Shown piece after piece: positions 49,302 to 60,875 of a DNA stretch of 64,000 nucleotides; positions within the stretch are counted from its first letter, which is position 1; the number at the start of each line of letters is the position of its first letter. The notes beneath the pieces were generated by a model. It searched no databases, was not told the DNA's origin, and was given only the letters and a program-made list of their open reading frames with translations. Source of the stretch: Whalleya microplaca (Eukaryota; Ascomycota; Sordariomycetes; Xylariales; Xylariaceae); assembly GCA_022497155.1 (NCBI GenBank), contig MU385745.1:62001-126000 (forward strand). The letters run 5' to 3'. The position numbers were made by a program, and so were the translations under genes.

Positions 49302-51131
49302 ATGGCGACTGAAACCAAGAAGAGAGTGGCCATCATCGGCGGAGGTATGTTAAAGCTTTCTTGATAATACTGGAGAAACCCCCGCCTGCATGCGCCGAAC
49401 AATCCTTGAAAAAATCAACGAATAGTGAAGGATGCAGCTGGCTAATATGCATGGCGATGCATTACGCATCACACTTGGATCTACTACCACTGCCACGGCA
49501 CCAAGCTGCCGAAGACAAGGAGAAGAAGAAAAATCAACGAACGTGTAGTAACATCGTCAAACAGGACTCAGCGGGTTGGCCTCGCTTAAGGAATGCCTTG
49601 CCGAAGGATTCGAGGTCGAGGCCTTTGAGGCTCGCCCAGAGATCGGAGGCCAATGGGCGTATCAGCCCGTTCCTAACAAGCGTTCCACGGAGATCCAGTC
49701 TTCCATATACGACGGTGTCGTATTGAACTCGTGTCGGGATACAACCAGCTTCAGCGACTTTCCCATCGATCCGGCCCGATATGGTGACTACTTCGGGCAT
49801 CGGAAGATGCTCCAATACATACACGAGTATGCCGATCACTTCAGACTCAAGAAGCACATCCAACTCCAGACCAAGGTCGTCAGCTGCGTCCAGGGCGCAG
49901 ATGAGAAATGGACCGTGAAGCTCCAGAGGGAAGGCCAAGAAGTCGAAGAGAGGACTTATGACGCAGTTTTCGCGGCCTCGGGCTCCTACACGACGCCCTT
50001 ACTACCGGAGTTTGACGGGAGTGAATCGTTCAAGGGCGAGTTCCTTCATAGTCATTACTATCGTACAGCCGGTCGGTTCGAAGGTAAACGGGTAGCGCTT
50101 ATCGGCTTTGGTTCCGCCGCTGTCGACCTTGCATGTGAGCTGTCGCCGGGATGCAAGGAAGTCCACGTCATTGCACGGCGAGGCGGATGGATTATACCGC
50201 GATACGTGTTGGGCAAGCCCGTCGAAGCGTGGGATAGTGAGTGCAACCCACGCCAATTATAGCTTCCTTCTGATTCTAATGCGATTGTATAGACCGCGCA
50301 ACACAAGTTTGGGTCCCGCTGTCAGTCTCGGAGTACCTCCAGTCTGCCCTTCTCAACCTCGTACAGGGGAAGCACCCCAAGGTGTTGAAGCCGGATCATT
50401 CGATCATGGCGCAAAACCCAACCGTGCGCAGCGACTTTCTTGAGCGTGTACAGTTTGGCACCGTTCAACCCCACCGTGCAAGTGTCGACTGCTTCACCGA
50501 AAATGGGCTGAGGCTTAGCAACGGCACGACGCTAGACGTCGACGTCATCATCGCTTGTACGGGATATGAACACTGCTTTTCGTATCTACCCTCGGACGTG
50601 CTCCGAACACCGGAAACGCCGGCAAACACAGTCGAACTGTGGAAGCTGATGGTGCCTGCACGATACCAGAACCTTTTCATCATGGGGCTGCTCGAGATTG
50701 CGGGCCCGCTGGCTCCGGCCTGCGAAGCTCAGGCGCGTCTCGCCGTCAGTGCTGTTGCAGGACGCGTAAAGCTGCCTGAAGGCCAGCAACGGGAGAAAGA
50801 GATAAAGCAGTGGCAAGCCCGACATGCGAAGGAGTTCGTGAATTCGGAACGGCATGCTATTACCGAACACTACGCGCCGTACATCGACAGCCTATTGGCA
50901 CCTCTAGGTGCAAATCCCACCGTGGGGAAGCTAGTCGGTCAGATATTCAGCAGCGGAAGCCCCTGGAAAGCCTTCAAAACTTTGAACGCAGTTTATTTTA
51001 GCATCATGAGCAGCGCGCAGTGGAGGCTCTGTGGCTATGGGAAGAATGAGAAACTGGCCCGGGAAACAGTGCTGAGAGTCGCAGATGGGAAAGCGGAGTT
51101 GAGCGAAGACGAATTGAGATATCTAATGTAA
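49302..51131 (+). CDS. Flavin-containing monooxygenase (FMO-like)
   Basis: NADPH- and FAD-dependent monooxygenase of about 517 residues, acting on soft nucleophiles (amines, sulfides) in this family. Exons are 49302-49344, 49565-50236 and 50293-51131. The 220-nt first intron splits the FAD motif, and splicing restores 'VAIIGGGLSGLASL'. The second Rossmann motif is 'VALIGFGSAAVDLA', the FMO fingerprint is 'FKGEFLHSHYYR', and the linker motif 'IIACTGY' is present. An alternative in-frame ATG at 49293 would add three residues. No signal peptide or C-terminal anchor is obvious. The substrate is unknown. Confidence 0.92.
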
Positions 51132-53087
51132 TAAGGAGGGCTTAAGAGCGCTAGACAGTGCTGTGCTTTCGCTCAGTAAGATTTACTAACCTGAGTTTAA
51201 TAGTCCTTAACTACCTATGTATACCACCTAATAAATTGTAAACTCATCAGCGATACGTAGCTGATCTAATGGAAACTCAGTCCGGTGGGTTGAGTAAGAT
51301 ACCAGTCCTGCTGAACATTCTTCAGATCTGAATCATCAATTATCAGTAGCCCATTCCATACATCGTTGATCGTCAGTCGGCGTATGCCAACAGCTAGTCG
51401 AAAACTATCACTATAGACTTCCAAAGATTGCCCACGGGCTACGGTATCCAATGATGGCCCAGGTGAAATCGATGCCCTCTACGTTCTACCTACAACTTCA
51501 TCGGCTATCTTCGTGCAAGCCAGATGCGCTGCTTGGAGGCCAAACTCATCAGGAGATCTCCCCACCTTGAACTAAGGTTGATAATAACTACTAAATTCTG
51601 CAATGCCTCGATCGCTTTTCGACAAGACCCACGGACATGACATCTCTTCTGGTAGTTGTTATTAACAAAAGTCGGCGTCACGATAGGTAACATACGTTGA
51701 GTAGGAACAAGGCTCCTACTAGAGTCCACAAATAGGTCTAGACGAGAACATGTTGAAGATGATCATCCGAGTAAAGATTATATACAACTGTCCGTTAGAT
51801 TCCTCAAAATTCACCTGAAACTTCGAGGAGAAACTCATGTTTGATAGTCGCAGTTATAACTAGTTCTTTCTCTAATCAATCCAAATGCATTGTATGACAT
51901 TTGAATTCTGGCATCTATCTAGCTAGGTATAAATGGTTAAATATATTCGTAGAAGTAATCAGCATAAGTTAGTGCCTCGGCAGAAATTGAAAGTCTGTCC
52001 TGGGCGAACTTTTAACTTGGCTATGTACTAGACACAGCTTGTAAGTCTGGCATACTCGTTGTATTCCCCCTATCTTTTCCTGAAAGCTGGGCATTGTTTC
52101 TAAGGGTTTGAAGCTTGTTCTTACACTAGCGTAGCTTAGTACGGAAATTCATTGCGATAACCAGTCGGACACAAAAGATTTAAAGCATCGCGTGTCGAAT
52201 ATGTAATCTTCTAAAATAGTTTGTTGTCTTCTATTATCTGTCTATTGCCATGCTACTGTTGAATGACCGATGGTATATGCCTGCTTCTACTCCTGCTCGC
52301 GACATCGACTCCCCATGGTAGTGATGGTCTTCATCGGTCACGTTATGAGTTGTATTGCTCGCATGGCGAATAATTTCTTGATGCTTTTTTTTTCCCCTTT
52401 TTTAATCTTAGTGTGCAGCCATCTGGGCCGTCATATCTCCTCTTCCTTGTGATGGTGGTTGTACAATGCTTGGACTGTAAGACATCTAGCACAAGGGGTT
52501 CATTGGGATGATCAATGGGATCCAGATCACATAGAAGTTTTTGGGATCAGCAAGAATCATAATTTTGACAAATTCGTACATACTTCGCGTGGAGTTCCTG
52601 AATTCCATGCTTTTTCAGAGGATTAATCAAGATGTGGTGATGAGTGGGAGTAAGAAGTGAGTGAGTGCTCTGATGTGAACTGGAAGCGTTATTGCAAAGC
52701 ATCAAAGAGCACCAGGCTTCACTCGTGGCTTCGAAGCGGGCCAAATTTCCTCACTTCTACCAAAAGTTAAGTCTACATCAGTATAATATTGTGTCCCCGC
52801 CTCTCCGCGTCTTTCTGCGTTCCACAAGCTTTTGATGATACGGGCCTCTGTGAAGCCAAGATCAACATGCCTTCCTTCAGTATCAACTCTATCATGTTAT
52901 TATGCATTATCTGCTTATAATCGCAAGAGTATCGGGTCGTAAGCTCAGCATAGTCGTTGAAATGCTATCAGATATGTGGTATTACGTAGATTGGACCGCG
53001 ACCGGAGCCAGTCGATGAACTCCTCAGGTCAGCTAGCTAGCCCTCTCTCCGGGTCATGTCAGGTTCTCTCTATGCTCTTAACTTTGT
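51132..53087. other. Intergenic, 2.0 kb
   Basis: No frame longer than about 75 codons and no recognised motif. It appears AT-rich. Confidence 0.6.
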
Positions 53088-54122
53088 CTAAAAATTGTCG
53101 ACAGTCTTGCCAATCCCTTTTTCCTTTGCTATATTCAGTAATTCTGAAGCAACAACAACGTCCATGATACCCATGCCCACACATTTGAATACCAAATTTC
53201 CATCTATGGAACTAGTTTCAGGGTGAGACAGCATCTCTCCTACTTGAATGAGACGGGTCCCCGGTACTTGAGCCTTGATTATCTCTCCAGCCTCTTCTAG
53301 ACAAGCTTCTCTTGAATCGACATATATGTTACGCCCACAAAGCAATGTCTCCGAATCCACCTCTTGCATGTTGGGTTTATATGATCCAATAAGTGAAATG
53401 AATCTATTCTTAGGCCGTATATTCTGATCTGCAGCCAGATACGACGACGGGAACAAGGGTTCGGTAGAAGGTGTGCAGCACATGATAGCATCGCAGTCCT
53501 GAAGCACAGTCTTCAACTCCAATTCATAGTTGGCGACTCGATCTTTCGGAATGAAACGAATGTTCAGGTTTTTATATTGTTGTTTCAAGTTTTCCAACCT
53601 CGCATTCAGTTGTTCAAGTGTACTAGAACTCCGGTTCACGATAGTAATATTCTGTATCGAGTTCCCGCTCAATAACACAGCCAGCCTGATGTGCCATTCA
53701 GCTTGCTTGCCGGCACCAAACACCACTATATGTGTCTTTTGAATTGGACACTTCAGAAACATGATCATCGAGGCAAGTGCTGTCCTGAAAGCGGTGATTT
53801 CTTCAGCATTTAAGAGGCCTATGAGCTCGCCTGCAGGTGCGAAGACATTGATTGCACCTCGAGGGGCCCCTCCATTACCCGGCAGAGTAACTATTTTGAT
53901 CCCTGTGCTTGCAGTGTTGGATGCTGGCATAAATAAGGATGTATGGCCGGGGGCAGTGGTGAAGACCTGGCGAAGCGGTTGATGCACTAGATTATCAGGC
54001 GTGTTTTCACTGTTCGAGTAATCCAAGAGCGACTTCGACAATGAGTCGAGGAGTTGATGACAGTTCGCAACCGATAGGTCGGTCAGGATTGTCTTGACCT
54101 CCTTGTCTCTTAGAACCAACAT
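53088..54122 (-). CDS. Ornithine cyclodeaminase / mu-crystallin family protein
   Basis: Single-exon protein of 344 residues, normal length. Members are NAD(P)-binding enzymes that deaminate or reduce amino and imino acids (ornithine to proline, ketimine reduction, alanine dehydrogenation). Visible features are 'TGIKIVTLPGN' with the substrate-binding Lys, 'APRGAINVFAPAGELIGLLN', the dinucleotide-binding loop 'IVVFGAGKQAEWHIRLA', 'DAIMCCTPSTEPLF' and the C-terminal 'IDGNLVFKCVGMGIMDVVVA'. The start is the ATG at 54122. The gene lacks introns, unlike most neighbours, which could reflect family history. Which reaction it catalyses cannot be told from sequence. Confidence 0.92.
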   Translation of the reverse strand: MLVLRDKEVKTILTDLSVANCHQLLDSLSKSLLDYSNSENTPDNLVHQPLRQVFTTAPGHTSLFMPASNTASTGIKIVTLPGNGGAPRGAINVFAPAGELIGLLNAEEITAFRTALASMIMFLKCPIQKTHIVVFGAGKQAEWHIRLAVLLSGNSIQNITIVNRSSSTLEQLNARLENLKQQYKNLNIRFIPKDRVANYELELKTVLQDCDAIMCCTPSTEPLFPSSYLAADQNIRPKNRFISLIGSYKPNMQEVDSETLLCGRNIYVDSREACLEEAGEIIKAQVPGTRLIQVGEMLSHPETSSIDGNLVFKCVGMGIMDVVVASELLNIAKEKGIGKTVDNF

Positions 54123-55765
54123 GGCTGGTAGTTAAGTATGTCGGCAATCAACGTGAACAAAACATTTAGAGGGTTTATGATTGCGTTTGGATTATCTAAA
54201 ATTGAACGCCTTGGTGAACTCTACCGTGTAATATCAGCTCAGTAGGTAGGGCCGCCGATTCTACCCGTTAATGGAACAGACTCTGTGGAAGAATATAGTG
54301 GGGAAGCAAGTCCGGACTCGGAGATGCTAAACTTGATAAATACCAACACTATTTATTTGCATACAGATGAAGTTAGGGATCAAGAGAATGTATTGGAGGC
54401 GGATTGAAGTTGTACGAGTTGTGGAGGTCTCTGCCTTAGCTAGCTAAGAAAACCACCTAGGGCTGCTAGGCAGCTAAGTAGGTACGCATTTAATTGTGTA
54501 GTCACGTGTCTGTCCCACACAGGCTTACTTTCAACATCTTTCGTACGGCAATACGCCCACCATGATACTGTAAGCCAAGGCGTATATATACTTAGCATTC
54601 CCTCTCATTATAAATCTACTTCTCTCATTCTCTCCTTCAGCTATATGCTTTCCAGGTTAGATAAGTGGCCCTTGTTGGTATCTTTTATATTATAGACCTT
54701 CAGACCATGTGGATACATCACATATATAGATATATCTCGTAGTATCTTCTTAGAGAAGTGTATAAAGGTAGCCTCGTATGGCCGAGAAGTCCAGAGTGAC
54801 AGCAGCAGACAGCTTGATACGCGAGTACGTCATGTAGAGAGTTGTTGGCTACATAAATCTGAATATGAAACAGTGATCAGAAGGACTGGAAAAGTCAGCC
54901 TGAGCAACGCCGTGGTTTAACTGAAATGATAAACCGAACATCTATGTTTTATAATATGGATCGTTACCATAAGCCAGGCCAGAGCAGAGAATAGGTACCA
55001 GAAAGTATATCATAGGGCTCGTCTCATCATATGGGCTTCCTATGTGTGATGAACCTGCGCAGCTTGTCTTCCCTGTGAGTTAAAGGTACATGTAGGTACC
55101 AAGCATGACCAGGACTCGAGAATCCCAACCCATTAAGGATGGTAACGCGGAAGACGCTTGTTAGAATTTTGACAGATAATCTAGGGTTGCCACACAAGCT
55201 GATGTTTCTCATACAGCCATTCCTGTTCCACTGTATGACAATTTTATCCTTCGCAATACTATTGGCATATCACTCAAACTAAGTCTTCGTTCGCCCAAAG
55301 TTACAAAAGAGATCAAGCTCGCCACGGGACAGCTGATTACTGACTAAGCACCCCATTTATCTGATAGCAGCAGACCTCACACCTCACACCTCACACCTCA
55401 TCAATCCATCAACACCTACACAGCATACAAATATACACAGCAGACAGCTTCAAGAAGCCCCGTATGTTGTGCTAGTAGACGTGATAAAGTTACCTGAGAC
55501 ACCAGGGGAAAAGGCGGGCAATGGGCCTCACTAATTCCCACCCCCAACGATGAGTAGACACAACACCTCCAATGCTAGAATTTGCACTTTAGGGTACCAT
55601 TTATTGGCTACATGAAGCATATGGTTGACATGAGAGCTCATAGGCTACTTCTACGCCACAAGGCAGACCCCGCAGGCAAGGCATACCGTAGCCTGCTTAT
55701 TATAAGGGATATACCCCGGCGATGAATCCTACTCGCATAATCTGAGGATTTTAACCTTCACATTC
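54123..55765. other. Intergenic, 1.6 kb
   Basis: No supported gene. Contains a heptanucleotide tandem repeat at 55374-55401. Confidence 0.6.
55374..55401. repeat. Tandem heptanucleotide repeat (ACCTCAC)n
   Basis: Four copies of a 7-nt unit, the last with one change, about 370 bp upstream of the STAND-N/Ras-like gene. Confidence 0.9.
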
Positions 55766-57464
55766 ATGGCTGACCCATTAAGTATTGCGGCATCAGTCGC
55801 TGGCCTTCTCACTTTATCTAGCAGCATCCACAAAGTAATATCAACATATATCGCACGCACTGTCAATATATCGCAGTCGGTCTTTGCACTGCTCCTTAAT
55901 GTCTCCGAGATGCGTCTTGCCCTCACGTCGGTTTCGAACCTGGTTGATTCATTTGTGACACTTCCGCCTAGGCGATTATCTATGGTACAATTAGACCACC
56001 TGGTCATTTGTATAACTGGGTCGGTACTTGCATTTGATGATCTGCAGAAGTTCATGGGGACTTGGCCAGAAGATGCATTGTCATTCGGGTGGAGGAGGTG
56101 GCGGTGGGCTCGTCAGGAGGGAAAAATGTTAACATTGACTGACAGAATTCAGCAATGCAAGACATCTATCAGTCTAGTCTTGAATATCTTACAGTGGTGA
56201 GTAAATATCTACAACGTGAGGTGATTTTGTGCACTTAGCCTTGTCAATCCAGCGAGTCCGATATTGAAGCTCGACAGTCTAGAGAGACATTACATATCAC
56301 AATGCAGAAAGTGTTGGACGAAAGTAAAGACCTTCGCACAAAAATTGGCCAGCTTGGCTCCGCTGTCCAAAGTACTGCGCAATCAGTGAGGAGTTACGCT
56401 GTGCTAGGCCCCCCAAAAAGGGCTCTGTGCGAAAATTCGGTCTTAAATGAAGACAGTGATGATGAGGACACTACATCCACTATTCGGGAGCAACAGAACG
56501 ACAGTGAAATTATATCGAGCCATGATCCCAATGAAGATAGAAGATCCTGGCCGTTTTCACAAAACCCGGCTATATCACCTGGTTCCAACTTCAATACCTT
56601 GAGTCGACCGAGTACGTGGCTTAGTACAAGAGGTGCCAGACAATTTGAGACCATATTAGCACAGTCCAGGGTATACGCGCGAAACGAACGTCATGATTGC
56701 GATATATCCTTCTCTACGAGCTGCCGTATGAGTGGATTGTGGAGCATGCTTTCAGGTCTCAGTCTAAGCCAAGTATCCAAGATATCAATCATTGCTCTGC
56801 CGTTATCTCTCAATGACATCCTTGATAGCTCTTGGTATCGGCCGGGCACTGTACCAAGAAAGGAAAGTAATATATATAAGATAGCCGTGCTTGGTGTCAG
56901 TCACGCTGGAAAATCTGCTCTGGCGACAAAGGTAAGTGAAGTCCTTACTTCATGTGCTGAGAGCTATAAATACTGATCTCATATTAGTTTTGTCACAATT
57001 TTTTCTTGAGTTGTACAGAAGGTCCTATTAAAGCCACACTCAGGAAAAATACGATTGTTGATGATTCCCCTTGTCAACTTGAGGTCACTGTCACCTCTGG
57101 GTGGGGTGAATATGAATTGTTGACGGAAGAGGCAATTCTGGAAGCGGAAGGCTGCATCATCGTGTATTCCATTGCAGATTTCTATTCTTTTGAACAGATC
57201 CGCCGGCTATATAGCCAGATTATAGGCGCGAGGACTTCAGAGCTTTTAGACGACAGGCCAGTGGTTATTGTTGGTACGAAGTCAGACCTGGACTTGCAGC
57301 GGAGTGTGCCATATTCCCTTGGCGATTCTGTTGCAACTGAGCTTGGTTGTAAATTCTTTGAATGCTCAGCAAAGCTAGATGAAAACGTTTCTCTACCATT
57401 TGAGGAACTCGTGAGGGTGCTACGGCTGAATAGAAACCATACTGTTAAGCCTGTGTCCAGCTAA
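55766..57464 (+). CDS. STAND-type N-terminal domain fused to a degenerate Ras-like GTPase
   Basis: Protein of about 528 residues from exons 55766-56196, 56253-56931 and 56988-57464. The start 'MADPLSIAASVAGLLTLSSS' is the classic opening of the fungal N-terminal domain of STAND/NLR proteins (PigL_N/Helo-like group), followed by helices to about residue 175. A low-complexity acidic linker follows. The C-terminal ~170 residues are Ras-like: P-loop 'GVSHAGKS' (358-365), 'TKSD' (467-470) at the NKxD position and 'ECSAK' (495-499). The DTAGQ position reads 'VTSGW' (405-409), so the Asp and the catalytic Gln are replaced. No NACHT or NB-ARC domain, prenylation CaaX box or repeat domain is seen. It may be a signalling or allorecognition protein with slow or no GTP hydrolysis; this is inference. 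Confidence 0.8.
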
Positions 57465-58296
57465 GGTGGCTTTGCAAGAGTATACCTCGCTCGTTAGCGA
57501 CCTTCTAAGGTCTAGACGAGATATATCACGAATGCTACTACTCGGGTATGAGTTTCCAAGCCGTTGACTCTCGGCATGTATTCGTATAGAAGAGTTAGAT
57601 ATTAGAAGGGGCACAACTTTGACTTTACTTGCGACGCCAGTGTTCACCTTGTCCACGCTTGTGGGGTCATTCTTCTCATCGACAGCTAATTCTCTAGCTG
57701 TCAAGTCCCTAGCCGAAGAAACTTGCCTCTACTTACACATGACATCCAAAGCATATAATACCTTCACGGTAAGATGTACATACAATTACATGCCTTAATG
57801 ATCTGCATTATATAGTTATAGTCTAGGGTCTTGTGCTATTTGGAGTTTCGTTGCATATCATAGGCCTTTACTCCAATGATGTCAGGTACGAACTTGGTGA
57901 TCAACAAGCTTGGTTTGCTCGGATTACTTCGGTTCGGAATCCATCCGGATGATAGGGAACGATATCTTATAACGAGAATAGAGCGCTTGTCTCCAGATCA
58001 TACATCCTCTTGCTAATATCTCATTACCTAGTCAGCCGATCCATGAATAGCCTACATGTGTCTATCAGCAATTTTGAGGTTGTGAAGTTCCAAACTGAAC
58101 GATGACAATGAGAGGGACAAGGTTTCTCCAATGTCACCCTTTATCAAAGCAGATAAGCATCCCGGCTTCGGATGCCGAGACTGCGTCTGATATTAAATAT
58201 CGCGTAACGGTCACTTTGGACTCCATGGAAGACCTGAACACACTTCTACAACTCCCAACTGTCTGATAGCCGATCAACTTGTTACATTAGATCGCC
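57465..58296. other. Intergenic, 0.8 kb
   Basis: No gene or motif recognised between the STAND-N/Ras-like gene and the PPOX-fold gene. Confidence 0.55.
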
Positions 58297-59159
58297 ATGC
58301 CTCATTTCTATGATTCGTTTCCCAGCAACCTCCAGGCCTGGGCACTTCAACAGTCTATATTCTTCACAGCCTCCGCACCCCTTAAAGGCCGCCATATCAA
58401 TCTATCGCCCAAAGGCCGCCCTGCCGCAACTTTCGCTATATTCAATCCAAACCAGGCCGGATATCTTGACTTTTCCGGTTCTGGTGCTGAGACTATCTCG
58501 CACATATATGAAAATGGTCGCGTGACTGTTATGTTCTGCAGCTTCGACGGCCAGCCACGAATTCTGAGATTATTTTGTACGGGTCGGGTAGTTGAATGGG
58601 ATATGGCCGGGTTCGAAGATGCAATCAAATCAATGGGCAAGGAGAAAATTGCCGGAACCAGGGCTGTTATCGTACTTGACATATGGAAGGTCTGAGAATG
58701 CTAGCTTTTTCGCCTCCATATTTTAAGTTAACATGTCTTCAGGTTCAAACATCATGCGGTTACGGCGTACCTATACTCGGGACCGTCAGTGATACGACAG
58801 AAGCTACGGATGCCGAAGTTGAGAAAAACAGAACCATAACCAGAGCGCCCTGTCAATGCTGGGAAGAGAGGTACACATTGGAGAAATGGCTTGTGAACAA
58901 AGAAAAGAAGAAGACATTGGGAGATTATCAAGTAAAGCTCAACTCTCGAAGTCTGGATGGTCTGCTGGGGCTTCGTGTCGCGCGGAAGATGAGAGGCGAA
59001 TGGGTGCTTGCTTATGAAGTTAAGGCCAAATTGACCAGATTATTCTGGCATCCCGAAGCTCTATGTCTGGGTATAATGGTCGGCTTCCTACTAACTGCAG
59101 CCATGCCGCTAATACAGACATACATAGCACGCTTAGGATTGATGGTGCCACTGAGGTAA
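58297..59159 (+). CDS. PPOX-fold (pyridoxamine-phosphate-oxidase-like) protein with C-terminal TM helix
   Basis: About 269 residues from exons 58297-58689 and 58743-59159, joined at 'VLDIWK|VQTSCGYGVPIL'. The first ~160 residues match the FMN-binding split-barrel proteins of fungi: 'SIFFTASAP', 'INLSPKG', 'YLDFSGSGAETISHIYENGR', 'VTVMFCSFDGQPRILRLFCTG' and 'VQTSCGYGVP'. The C-terminal part is basic ('EERYTLEKWLVNKEKKKTL') and ends in a hydrophobic stretch ('LCLGIMVGFLLTAAMPLIQT') that could anchor it in a membrane. The donor site (GTCTGA) is unusual but the reading frame and family fit require the intron. The substrate is unknown; FMN or F420-like binding is inferred from family. Confidence 0.85.
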
Positions 59160-60875
59160 TGAATGATTATGCTTTGTTAGGCCTTGAGAAACATGACCAT
59201 ATCCAGTTATACTTCAAATATTCTCCCACATAGATATGATGTCTATCAGTCCTAGCGCACGTTTATTACTCAGGTTAGAATATAGGAGGTCGAGCGGCCC
59301 ACATGCTGCATGCTGTACTACAGCAACACTTCGAATTAGACTTTCCAACAATCAAAGGGTATTAATCCTATAATTTTGATAATGCATACAGCTTTCACTC
59401 TTTCCTGATTCTAGCCTGAGATAGACTACTTCCCTCCTAGGTAAACAAACACAAGGCTTGGAAATTATTAGAACTAGGAGTTAGAGTGCTATGGATAGAC
59501 CCTTCTTGTAGAAAAAACTAAAACACTTTTTAGGTTTCGTGAATTCTACCCATTTATAGACTAGAGAGGAAGTTGTAAGCGTGGCTGGCTTCAAAACCAA
59601 GGATCTCTAAATTCGGAAGTGTTGAGGAAGTCATTAATATTCAATTGGTATTTGTTAAGATGTCGAACGCCTGTACGAGACTGAGCCTATGGTAAAACAA
59701 CTTGTTAGTGAAAGCTCGCAAATGAGAAAAGACGTGGGGTACACATTCTTATATGTTAAGCCTTATCCCTCGTCCAGACAGCGTTGAAAACACCTATATT
59801 AGATTACCACACTATCCATACTAGCAGTCGACAGGTCAACTTCGCAGTGCATTTTCTCAACAACCAATGGGATTAAAACTTTAAATGAAAGCTATATCTT
59901 AGAAGATACCGAGCCGAACATAAAGAAGTAATGATAATAACATTAATAAGCTCTATAATCTATAATAAAATAGAAGCCTTTGAAGCCCGTATGATTGCGC
60001 GATAGTGGGGGCTTACACTTAACCGGGGTCTAATTGTCTAGCCGGGGGTCTTTTCGAGGCCTATCTCCAAATTCTCTTTGATGAGCGTCATACAGTACCT
60101 CGTGAAGGACTCCATTAAACTACCATATTTACTCTCGGGTTTGATCCGCATCAACACAACTGATGCTTTTCTGGTGAAGACTCGGTAGCCAGATACAAGA
60201 CTTCCACTAGAAAGATGATTAGGTGAGAAGAAGATGTAATGTACACTGATACATCACATCATACATAAAACGAGTGTAAGATCAGGTACCTTTTGTTAGG
60301 CCGGGGCGCCGTGGAGCTGTGGCCCAAAGTGCTGCTTTACGGCAGTTAATTAGATACACCTAAGCTGATTTTAATATATGAAAACTGCTATTCCTGTCAG
60401 GAACGTCCATGGCAGGATGGATGGATAGACTTATAGTCTATACACATATAGTAAACCTCCGAGAATAGAACATCCTGGAGAGGCAGGAGGATTGTGGGTG
60501 TTTGGTTGTATGATTTATTAGATAGGTTCCTAGGTGGCTTGTCTCCCGAGTGTGCGTTTTTATTGACGTCATTCTGAGTGGCTAACGAATCAAATTTGAG
60601 ATCACCCTCAATGCCGCTGAGGCCAGCGACCAATTGACTACCTAGATGTATTCTACACTTCTCATTGGGCAATAACGAAGCTTCAACGCGCCCGGATGAC
60701 AAGCTGTATGAAATAATATAACTAAGCTATTGCCATCATGATTTCTAACCCAATAGACCTCATTCTCCAAGAACTACAAATCAGCAAATCCATCAGTTCT
60801 CAAGATGTCAGCTAGCCTTACCCGCGCTGTAAATATGAGGGGACAACCCAATGTCATCTTGAAGATTCCCACCTC
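59160..60875. other. Intergenic, 1.7 kb, apparently AT-rich
   Basis: No supported gene. The part 59340-59990 looks especially AT-rich and may be decayed repeat DNA. A 25-codon ATG frame at 60806-60880 lies just before the trypsin-like start. Confidence 0.5.
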
